From contig CAMWQF010000227.1 of NCBI GenBank assembly GCA_947176285.1, forward strand, positions 1 through 5,139: a DNA stretch of 5,139 nt, written 5' to 3'. Shown here in pieces: positions 1-5,139 of this stretch. The position numbers were made by a program, and so were the translations under genes. How positions within the stretch are numbered: position 1 is the first letter of the stretch; each line of letters begins with the position of its first letter. Origin of the DNA: an uncultured Porphyromonadaceae bacterium (GTDB lineage: Bacteria > Bacteroidota > Bacteroidia > Bacteroidales > Muribaculaceae). The notes under the pieces were generated by a model. It saw nothing but the letters and a program-made list of their open reading frames with translations, had not been told where the DNA came from and searched no databases.

Positions 1-961
1 GAATAAGCAGACATGCAGCCGGAGCTATTATTAATGAGACTATTTCAGATTGACGGTTTACTATTGTGTGCATGAGTTTATTATCAGACGCAGCCTTGGT
101 AAGCCGTGGGAAATAGTCCATAGCCATGGCAGCGAATACCATGCCCGAGTATTGTGCAGTTGCTGAATTTGCAGCTTGATAAAGACCCACATCGTTGTAA
201 GATCCAAAGGTCCTCACAAATAGATTTATTCCATACGTTACCAATGTGCCTATGAGATCACTTGCCATAAGGATTATGCCCATGGCAAGAAGCCGCTTGA
301 TTATGGGCATATGCTCCTTAAGAGAGAACTTGAAAGGTTTTCTCTCAATAGTATTGCGAAGAGAAATATAATAAAATAGGAACATTGCCAACGACAAGGC
401 TATCATTGCCGGCACTATTCCTTTTGTTCCATAAAAGTAGTAGAGAGGTACTCCTACCAAAAGCCCTGTTAGTCCGCCGACTATTGATGCTTTCGACAGG
501 CGTTTCACCTCATGGAGTCCTTGAAGCATGGAGAGAATCCCGGTTCCTGCTATGCCAAAAGCCACAGCAATGCCAAGAAGCATAAACTGATAGGTCTGGT
601 CAGTCGATCCAAAAGTGATCTTGCTTAGAGGCTCGGCAAAAAGAATGCAGATTATAACTCCGAGCACAGAAGTTGCTGTCAGTATCTTAAGCGCAAGGCT
701 CGTGAGATGGGAAAGAGAATCTTTATCGTTTGACCCATCTGCCATCTCCCTTACGATGGCAAGATTCAATCCGAGAGAAGCGAATTTTTGAAGAGTGTTG
801 GAAGAGGAGGTAAATAATGCAGAAATCCCCATACCTTCTGTCCCCAGAAGTATAGCCACACACTTTCCCCGAGCCCAGTTTATTAGGATCTGAAACACCT
901 GAACGCCTCCAAACATGGAGGTGCCTTTCAATATATTTTTATAAGAGTTCTCAGATGCCAT
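1..961 (-). CDS. Wzx-type oligosaccharide flippase (O-antigen/polysaccharide translocase), 3' end outside window
   Basis: This is an inner-membrane flippase of the polysaccharide biosynthesis (MATE-like/MOP) superfamily, expected to move undecaprenyl-linked repeat units from cytoplasm to periplasm. Reading the minus strand from the ATG at 961 gives 320 uninterrupted codons that run off base 1, so there is no stop codon in the window. The family is usually about 450-500 residues, so roughly the last third is missing. The N-terminus carries the family-like pattern RGKCVAILLGTEGMGISALF (31-50), then SSSNTLQKFASLGLNLAIVRE (52-72). Hydrophobic helices are visible at about 15-30, 88-109, 124-146, 157-177, 181-200, 222-247 and 306-320, with cationic loops such as RNTIERKPFKFSLKEH between them. 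The ATG at 961 is preferred to Met16 because the conserved-looking region begins by residue 6. The gene overlaps the end of the upstream glycosyltransferase by 11 bases, with no Shine-Dalgarno, which suggests translational coupling. Family call firm; substrate unknown. Confidence 0.9.
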   Translation of the reverse strand, partial: MASENSYKNILKGTSMFGGVQVFQILINWARGKCVAILLGTEGMGISALFTSSSNTLQKFASLGLNLAIVREMADGSNDKDSLSHLTSLALKILTATSVLGVIICILFAEPLSKITFGSTDQTYQFMLLGIAVAFGIAGTGILSMLQGLHEVKRLSKASIVGGLTGLLVGVPLYYFYGTKGIVPAMIALSLAMFLFYYISLRNTIERKPFKFSLKEHMPIIKRLLAMGIILMASDLIGTLVTYGINLFVRTFGSYNDVGLYQAANSATAQYSGMVFAAMAMDYFPRLTKAASDNKLMHTIVNRQSEIVSLIIAPAACLLI

Positions 962-1964
962 TTATTTTGTCGATAATTTTTAGTGCAATTCTTGCCACGG
1001 GTAGAGGAAGCCTCATAAGGGCTAAATAGCGTGGACTCGTTTTCCCTCTCAATTTTTCCAAATCAAAATCTTTCATAGCAGAGGAAATTGATCCCATAAA
1101 AGTAGTTTTCTGTTTGTCTTCAATCTTAGTATGATTGATTAGACGAAGCAGATCCACCACTGCATATAGTTTATTCTCAAGTGCTCTGAAATAAGTACTC
1201 GAATCTGTGCCAAAGATGTCTGATGTCATTGATATCAAATTGTCACATGTATGTAGTTTGCTATCGATAAAACGCGATAAATTCACATTGGTCACAGACT
1301 CGCTGTTGTTTCTGTAGAAATATCTGGCTTTGCACAAGCATACACTTTTGGATAAGAAAAGTATCCAGCGAGAAAGAAGTTCGTCGGCAAAAATTGATTT
1401 TTGGTCATCTTTCTTTATCTTCTGGTAAGCTTCCAGATAGATGTCGCGTGCCACCCCGAATCCGTTCATTGAAATTTCCCATTTGCATAGTGTATGCTCC
1501 ACTAAATCCTGTCCTGTCCATATTTTAGATATATCTACCTTCGTAGATGGAAGAATCTTATGTGCGTCAGAGCCTTGTAGTCGCCACATTTCGGCGATGA
1601 CTAAATCTGCATTCTTAAATGAGATGGAATTGTAATAAGTTTTAAGAAAACTTTTTGATATCAAGTCATCGGCATCAATTGGCACTATATATTTCCCGGA
1701 GGAAATGTTGGCTGCATGCAACCGTGGTATAAAAGCGCCACCGGAATTCTCTTTAAGTTTGAAAACTCGAATGCGAGAGTCGGATTTGCTATATTCTTCA
1801 GCAATGGCAAGCGACCCATCAGCAGACCCATCATCAACCAAAATGGCTTCCCAATCAAGAAAATCTTGGTTCAGAATGCTTTGCAAGCAATCGGAAAGAT
1901 AATCCTCCGCATTGTAAATGGGAATTATTATTGAAAAAAAAGGTTTCTTATCCGATTCGGTCAT
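951..1964 (-). CDS. Glycosyltransferase family 2 (GT-A fold)
   Basis: This 337-residue cytoplasmic or membrane-associated glycosyltransferase probably adds one sugar from a nucleotide-sugar donor to a lipid-linked repeat unit. The GT-A domain spans about residues 9-215. It shows the opening strand FSIIIPIYNAE (10-20), the nucleotide-binding DDGS (44-47), and the metal-binding DXD-type motif DADD (97-100). FADELLSRW (192-200) probably contains the catalytic-base acid (D194 or E195), and YRNNSESVTN (217-226) matches the usual end of the GT2 core. The C-terminal 110 residues are less typical, and the last helix (LPVARIALKIIDKI, 321-334) is amphipathic and basic, possibly for membrane contact. 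The ATG at 1964 lies inside the 3' end of the upstream glycosyltransferase (17-base overlap), and the stop overlaps the flippase start by 11 bases. No strong Shine-Dalgarno is visible. Length and motifs are normal for intact GT2 enzymes. Donor and linkage cannot be inferred. Confidence 0.93.
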   Translation of the reverse strand: MTESDKKPFFSIIIPIYNAEDYLSDCLQSILNQDFLDWEAILVDDGSADGSLAIAEEYSKSDSRIRVFKLKENSGGAFIPRLHAANISSGKYIVPIDADDLISKSFLKTYYNSISFKNADLVIAEMWRLQGSDAHKILPSTKVDISKIWTGQDLVEHTLCKWEISMNGFGVARDIYLEAYQKIKKDDQKSIFADELLSRWILFLSKSVCLCKARYFYRNNSESVTNVNLSRFIDSKLHTCDNLISMTSDIFGTDSSTYFRALENKLYAVVDLLRLINHTKIEDKQKTTFMGSISSAMKDFDLEKLRGKTSPRYLALMRLPLPVARIALKIIDKINGI

Positions 1965-2835
1965 TACTCAGGTATTTTAGTGAATAGTCAGGAGTTGGGA
2001 AAACATGAGTTTTCTTAGCGTTTAATGCGCCCTTGAGCCAGTTGAAGCAATAGGAAAATGGAGAGGGAGCGTTTCCTTTTCTCCACAGGGGTATTTCTCT
2101 GATAGCATGCGCAATCATTCGCAGAGGCCATTGACGTGGATGCAAGTGCAGGAAAATGGCTCCTTTCGTCTGTGGACGCGACGGAAGCATATAATTGCGT
2201 CCTGAGGTTGTTGTGCCGTCATGGCGTACTATTGTCTTAGGAATGAAAATCCCGTTTAGTCCTCTATTAAGGCAATCGCGCATGAATACATCTTCTTCCC
2301 CCGAAGGGAATTTTGCTCCAATACCAAAATTTTCGTTAAACCATATCTTTCCCTGCACAGAATCTCTCCTCATGGCGATTTCAATAGAAGATATAAAATA
2401 CCCTTTAGGAGGATGAGATAAAGATACTGATACCTTTGGATAAAATTTCCGGGTGGAAACCGAATCATACCGGAATGAGATTATATCACACTCAGGATTG
2501 TCTCTGAATGAATCAATCACTGTCTTAAGTCCTTCTTCTGTATAGTCTGCATCGTCATCGCCGATAAGTAGCAAATCGGCTGTAGCTTGGGAAAGTGCTA
2601 TGTTTCGATTGATTGAAAGTCCTTTGGTCTGAGTGGTGATAAGTATAAAATCTTCTCTGTTAAGTTTCTCCGGCAGAGCGGCTTCTTCAGAATCCGGATT
2701 CTGAAAACTAACAAGATATTCCACACCCTCTAGCCTTGGATGTGAAGCGGCAGCGACTCGTTGAAGACCTTCCTTGCCATATGTGCTGATCATCACTTGC
2801 AGCTTCGGTTGCTTCTTAGAATTTTCCTTTTCCAT
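1948..2835 (-). CDS. GT2-like (GT-A fold) glycosyltransferase
   Basis: Starting at the ATG at 2835 gives a 295-residue protein. The GT-A signature begins with LQVMISTYGKEG (12-23), where STYG replaces the common PxYN. It continues with QTKGLSINRNIALSQA (69-84), the usual GT2 'G-S-x-x-RN' helix, then the acidic DXD-type GDDDAD (92-97) followed by YTEEGL. A catalytic-base-like SGEEDVFMRDC (178-188) and RHDGTTTSG (204-212) follow. The C-terminus (about 225-280) is rich in His, Arg, Trp and aromatics and may sit on the membrane. An in-frame TTG at 2877 would add 14 residues, but I reject it: it overlaps the upstream gene by 62 bases, while the ATG at 2835 is preceded by AAGGAAG. The gene overlaps the upstream GT-B gene by 20 bases and the downstream GT2 gene by 17, so it sits mid-operon. 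This type of protein looks familiar from Bacteroidales polysaccharide loci (memory, not a search). Substrate unknown. Confidence 0.88.
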   Translation of the reverse strand: MEKENSKKQPKLQVMISTYGKEGLQRVAAASHPRLEGVEYLVSFQNPDSEEAALPEKLNREDFILITTQTKGLSINRNIALSQATADLLLIGDDDADYTEEGLKTVIDSFRDNPECDIISFRYDSVSTRKFYPKVSVSLSHPPKGYFISSIEIAMRRDSVQGKIWFNENFGIGAKFPSGEEDVFMRDCLNRGLNGIFIPKTIVRHDGTTTSGRNYMLPSRPQTKGAIFLHLHPRQWPLRMIAHAIREIPLWRKGNAPSPFSYCFNWLKGALNAKKTHVFPTPDYSLKYLSNDRIG

Positions 2836-3964
2836 GGGCTTCCTTGTTAAGTATCCGTTTCTGCCAATGTTCTTCAAAAAGCGATGCTACTTTACTCACG
2901 TCATTATGCCTTTCTACTAGTTGACGTCCTTCTTCCGACATTGATTTTAATCGCTCTGCATCAAGAATTAGTTCTTTTAGCCTATCCTTCATGGTTTCTG
3001 CGTCCTCAAGTGGCGTAAGGCAAAATATTGGTTGAGTGTTTTCCCCTATATACTCGTAATACTCCGGTTGTCCTCCTGATGCTGTAATCCTTCCTAATGC
3101 CATAGTTTGCAAGGCATTCATGCCGGGTGAATAAGAATATAGTTGATCTATCACAATATGGCTGTTGCGGAGTTCGTTAAGGTAGTCATCGAGTGGAAGA
3201 TTCTTTACAACTTTCACCTCAAATTGCCCTCCCATTTCTTTTTCCAACTCCTTGCAGATGTCGAGCATCCTGGCAGTCCCTTTCTGAATCTCCATGCCTC
3301 CTCTCATTCCTATCAATACTCGGATAGGGTTGTCAAGATTCATAGAAGTGAATTTAAGACTATCTAACGAAATAGGCAGATTAGTGAATACGAGTTTCTC
3401 AGGATCCATATGTCGTCTGGCTGACATGTCATATTCCGGAAGCGTGGACATTGCGCCGTCTACGTTGTCATAAAGGTGCTGGGTATAGTCAGCATGTGCT
3501 GGTATCAGCCATCCGTTTTCTCGATTAGGATCACACAATACAAGAGGAGCCTTTTCTTTCCCTATCCTAAATTCGGAGAATCTGAAAAGATCCGAATCTA
3601 CGCAGTCTTTAACGAAAAAATGGTCATTTCCGCAGAGAGTAAGAAATACCGACCGGTTGTTTTTCTTCAGTATGTCGAATATGATCTTCAGTTTCCCGGG
3701 TTTCAGACTTAGAAATTGAGGATTTATCAGTTGCACCACATCATAACCTGACCATGAAGGCAGTGTTGCCATGACGCGGTAAAGATAAGCAAAACTTCCG
3801 AATATTCCCTGGTGCCGACGCATCTCTATGTCAGCATCAGTCTTCATATATCCTCCCCTGTCGGAGACGAGGGTCACCTCGTGTCCTCTCCTCCTCAATT
3901 CTTTTGCAAGACTGGCATGAAGGTTGGAATAGTCGCCAAGCATCAGTATCTTCATTTTCTTCAT
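2816..3964 (-). CDS. GT-B fold glycosyltransferase (GT1/GT4-like), first gene of the operon
   Basis: This 382-residue protein has a two-Rossmann (GT-B) layout. The N-terminal acceptor half begins KILMLGDYSNLHASLAKELR (5-24), followed by RGHEVTLVSDRGGY (26-39). The donor half starts near 213 with PIRVLIGMRGGMEIQKGTARML (213-234), whose KGT is typical of GT4-like enzymes. DQLYSYSPGMNALQTMALGR (273-292) and SGGQPEYYEYIGE (296-308) follow, and the C-terminal helix VERHNDVSKVASLFEEHWQK (350-369) is usual for the family. The classical EX7E motif is not intact: aligned on the glycine of SPG, the two glutamates become Tyr and Gln. Glu301 and Glu304 lie just downstream and may serve the donor site. 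I recall similar DQLYSY-x-P motifs in other Bacteroidales enzymes, so this may be a subfamily trait. Start: ATG at 3964 is about 33 bases from the predicted transcription start; Met4 (3955) is an alternative. The stop overlaps the next gene by 20 bases. Donor unknown. Confidence 0.9.
   Translation of the reverse strand: MKKMKILMLGDYSNLHASLAKELRRRGHEVTLVSDRGGYMKTDADIEMRRHQGIFGSFAYLYRVMATLPSWSGYDVVQLINPQFLSLKPGKLKIIFDILKKNNRSVFLTLCGNDHFFVKDCVDSDLFRFSEFRIGKEKAPLVLCDPNRENGWLIPAHADYTQHLYDNVDGAMSTLPEYDMSARRHMDPEKLVFTNLPISLDSLKFTSMNLDNPIRVLIGMRGGMEIQKGTARMLDICKELEKEMGGQFEVKVVKNLPLDDYLNELRNSHIVIDQLYSYSPGMNALQTMALGRITASGGQPEYYEYIGENTQPIFCLTPLEDAETMKDRLKELILDAERLKSMSEEGRQLVERHNDVSKVASLFEEHWQKRILNKEAHGKGKF
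2839..2845 (-). promoter_or_regulatory. Shine-Dalgarno-like site deciding the start of the GT2-like gene
   Basis: AAGGAAG on the minus strand ends three bases before the ATG at 2835, placing its AGGA core five bases from that ATG. It lies inside the 3' coding end of the upstream GT-B gene. It supports the ATG at 2835 over the in-frame TTG at 2877. It may let ribosomes finishing the GT-B gene restart. Bacteroidota often use weak ribosome binding sites, so the match is suggestive only. Confidence 0.4.
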
Positions 3965-4091
3965 CTTACACCGGTATCAATGCGTATTTCTTCTTTACCA
4001 CACAAAATTAACAAATTCTCATATTTTTTGCAAGTAATTTTCAATTTTTAGATAATCTCAGGCGTTAAGTCTATATCTATATAGCCTCTTT
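3965..4091. other. Divergent intergenic region between the two glycosyltransferase transcription units
   Basis: These 127 bases separate the minus-strand operon from the plus-strand GT2 gene and must hold promoters for both. The minus-strand promoter is convincing. For the plus strand I find only TAATTTTC (4035-4042), one base off the -7 consensus TAnnTTTG, with no TTG at the right distance upstream, so the plus-strand promoter is uncertain. The octamer palindrome CTATATAG (4077-4084), preceded by another CTATAT, lies just before the plus-strand gene; it is AT-rich and may be chance. No Shine-Dalgarno precedes the ATG at 4092. I see no clear operator, riboswitch or invertible repeat pair. Confidence 0.6.
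4003..4033 (-). promoter_or_regulatory. Bacteroidota-type promoter for the minus-strand polysaccharide operon
   Basis: On the minus strand, TTG (4033-4031) is followed by a 20-base spacer and then TAATTTTG (4010-4003). The latter is a perfect match to the Bacteroides -7 element TAnnTTTG, and TTG fits the core of the -33 element TTTG at about the expected distance. Transcription would start near 3997, leaving an untranslated leader of about 33 bases before the ATG at 3964. Surrounding DNA is strongly AT-rich. This would drive the GT-B gene, the two GT2 genes and the flippase as one transcript. Confidence 0.6.
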
Positions 4092-5021
4092 ATGAAAGAT
4101 TGCATGTCGATAGTGGTACCGGTCTACAACCGGCCAAATTTAGTTTTGAGATGTCTGGATAGTCTGAAAGCCCAGACATATAGGCCGTTGCATGTCATTG
4201 TTGTTGATAATGCGTCTACTGATGAGACATACTCAAATGTAAACCAATGGCGGAAAAAAAACAATTCCGATGATTTCCGGATTGAGTTGCTTAGTGAATC
4301 ACAGAAGGGGGCGACCTATGCCAGGGGAACAGGTCTGCGACATGTCAAGACCGACAAGGTGATGTTTTTCGATTCAGATGATGAAATGAAGCCCTATTGC
4401 GTGTTTTCTATCATGAAGTTATGGGAAAAGTATCCGGAAATAGATATGGTGGCTTGGCCCGTAGCTACTCATAAAGGAAATAAGATAGAAATTTCTCATT
4501 CCATCACCGGAAATTTGCTCGAGATGCACCTCGTACATTCAATTTTTCGCACACTTGGATATGCTATAAAAACTGAGTTTTTAAGGAAAGCAGGAGGCTG
4601 GAGAGGTGATATTCCAACTTGGAATGACCTTGAGACCGGTAGCCGCATAATGATGCTCAGACCTAAGGTAAAGGCATTTCGTAGGCCATTGATGGATATT
4701 CATCCCCAATCAGACAGTATCACCGGATTGAGTTATTCAAGCAAGCATGGGTGTTGGGAAATGTCGCTCGATGAGATCGACAAGACAATAGAAAAAAGTG
4801 GACGTGAAGATAAGCAAAGGCTTCACAATATAATCACTTATAGAAGGGCAATCTTGGCAGCAGACTATGCAAAGGAAGGGCATCTTGAACTTGCTCAGCC
4901 TCTTTATGAGCAGGCTCTTATGGAGATTCCAAAAGAAAAACGCCCGCTCATCCGCTTTGCCTATAATTGGACTAAGCGCGGACTCCGCGGAGCGTTTTAT
5001 ATAGTAGGAAAATTCCTATAG
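4092..5021 (+). CDS. Glycosyltransferase family 2 (GT-A fold), divergent from the main operon
   Basis: This 309-residue GT2 enzyme is predicted to transfer a sugar in cell-surface glycan assembly at the cytoplasmic face of the inner membrane. Motifs in order: MSIVVPVYNRP (5-15), DNAS (39-42) in the nucleotide-binding position, QKGATYARGTGL (71-82), the DXD-type FDSDDEM (93-99), AGGWRGDIPTWNDLETGSR (167-185) with Asp179 a candidate catalytic base, and HPQSDSITG (204-212), the usual end of the GT2 core. The C-terminal segment AADYAKEGHLELAQPLYEQAL (256-276) resembles one TPR-like helical hairpin, followed by a basic helix and a hydrophobic end (AFYIVGKFL). Start: ATG at 4092; Met5 (4104) is possible and would leave the domain intact. 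It is transcribed opposite to the other glycosyltransferases across a 127-base gap and is followed by a repeat-rich, gene-free stretch, so it may be a single-gene unit. Whether it acts on the same glycan is inference. Confidence 0.92.
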   Translation: MKDCMSIVVPVYNRPNLVLRCLDSLKAQTYRPLHVIVVDNASTDETYSNVNQWRKKNNSDDFRIELLSESQKGATYARGTGLRHVKTDKVMFFDSDDEMKPYCVFSIMKLWEKYPEIDMVAWPVATHKGNKIEISHSITGNLLEMHLVHSIFRTLGYAIKTEFLRKAGGWRGDIPTWNDLETGSRIMMLRPKVKAFRRPLMDIHPQSDSITGLSYSSKHGCWEMSLDEIDKTIEKSGREDKQRLHNIITYRRAILAADYAKEGHLELAQPLYEQALMEIPKEKRPLIRFAYNWTKRGLRGAFYIVGKFL

Positions 5022-5036
5022 ATATTAAATGTCAAA

Positions 5037-5092
5037 GATAAGAGATAGAAGATAAGATATAAGAGATAAAAGATAAGATATAAAAGATTAAA
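5037..5092. repeat. Degenerate 7-bp tandem array, GATAAGA type (8 units)
   Basis: Eight consecutive heptamers fit the consensus [G/T]ATAA[G/A]A. GATAAGA occurs at 5037, 5051 and 5072, with variants GATAGAA (5044), TATAAGA (5058), GATAAAA (5065), TATAAAA (5079) and GATTAAA (5086). The plus strand has no C at all from 5034 to 5099. The array starts 16 bases after the stop codon of the plus-strand GT2 gene and contains no supported ORF. Function unknown; it could be a slippage-generated spacer or part of a 3' end. Confidence 0.75.
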
Positions 5093-5100
5093 TAAGTTGC

Positions 5101-5139
5101 CTACTCTGTCCTTTATACTCTATACTTTATACTCTATAC
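5101..5139. repeat. Pyrimidine-rich 7-bp (14-bp higher-order) tandem array, continues to window edge
   Basis: The heptamers CTACTCT, GTCCTTT, ATACTCT, ATACTTT and ATACTCT, then ATAC, run in register to the last base. Within this, the 14-base unit CTTTATACTCTATA occurs twice perfectly in tandem (5111-5124 and 5125-5138). The plus strand has a single G (5108) in the whole segment. The array probably extends beyond the window. Its composition is the opposite of the purine-rich array eight bases upstream, with the same 7-bp period. Confidence 0.75.

Noticed and set aside
385..585. Plus-strand ORF of 66 codons
   Set aside because: It lies wholly antisense to the flippase, whose frame gives a coherent membrane protein. 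Its translation has no recognisable domain.
1441..1934. Plus-strand ORFs at 1441-1635, 1705-1902 and 1716-1934
   Set aside because: All are antisense to the core of a clear GT2 gene and overlap one another in different frames. They are shadow ORFs.
2195..2416. Plus-strand ORF of 73 codons
   Set aside because: It is antisense to the GT2-like gene at 1948-2835, with no domain or start signal.
2836..2877. TTG start at 2877 for the GT2-like gene, adding 14 residues
   Set aside because: It is a rare start codon, creates a 62-base overlap, and the added residues precede the conserved fold. The ATG at 2835 has an AAGGAAG upstream.
3143..4051. Plus-strand ORFs at 3143-3367, 3476-3712 and 3812-4051
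   Set aside because: The first two are antisense inside the GT-B gene. The third spans the GT-B start and the promoter region, with composition matching a reverse read of those elements and no own promoter or homology that I recognise.
4976..5000. GC-rich palindrome CTCCGCGGAG followed by TTTTAT, resembling an intrinsic terminator
   Set aside because: It lies inside the coding frame of the plus-strand GT2 gene, about 20 bases before the stop, encoding RGLRGAFY. The T-run is only four bases, so it is probably a by-product of Arg/Gly codons, though a weak 3'-end role is not excluded.
5022..5139. The repeat arrays as a CRISPR array
   Set aside because: The units are only 7 bp, directly abutting and degenerate, with no spacers between them.

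Overview
The window looks like part of a surface-polysaccharide locus (capsule, exopolysaccharide or O-antigen type) from a member of the Bacteroidota, most likely the order Bacteroidales. Three things suggest this host: a promoter that fits the Bacteroides-type TTG / TAnnTTTG pattern rather than the E. coli pattern, mostly weak or absent Shine-Dalgarno sequences, and protein sequences that resemble Bacteroidales glycosyltransferases and flippases as I remember them. The species cannot be named from the sequence.

Bases 1-3964 hold four genes on the minus strand, in transcription order from right to left: a GT-B fold glycosyltransferase (3964-2816), a GT2-type glycosyltransferase (2835-1948), a second GT2 glycosyltransferase (1964-951), and a Wzx-type lipid-linked-oligosaccharide flippase (961 to beyond base 1, so 3'-truncated by the window). 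Consecutive genes overlap by 20, 17 and 11 bases, so this is almost certainly one translationally coupled operon. Bases 3965-4091 are a divergent, AT-rich promoter region with a good Bacteroidota promoter driving the minus-strand operon. Bases 4092-5021 hold a fourth glycosyltransferase (GT2) on the plus strand. Bases 5022-5139 contain no gene. They hold an unusual pair of degenerate 7-bp tandem arrays: a C-free purine-rich array followed by an almost G-free pyrimidine-rich array.

Together the genes fit a Wzx/Wzy-type pathway. The glycosyltransferases would add sugars one at a time to an undecaprenyl-linked repeat unit on the cytoplasmic face of the inner membrane, and the flippase would move the finished unit to the periplasm. 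The polymerase (Wzy), the initiating sugar-phosphate transferase, the chain-length regulator and the sugar-nucleotide synthesis genes are not in this window. Donor and acceptor sugars cannot be predicted. I see no tRNA, rRNA, CRISPR, insertion sequence, integrase, origin or riboswitch, and no clear new biological system. The least explained element is the paired heptad array at 5034-5139.
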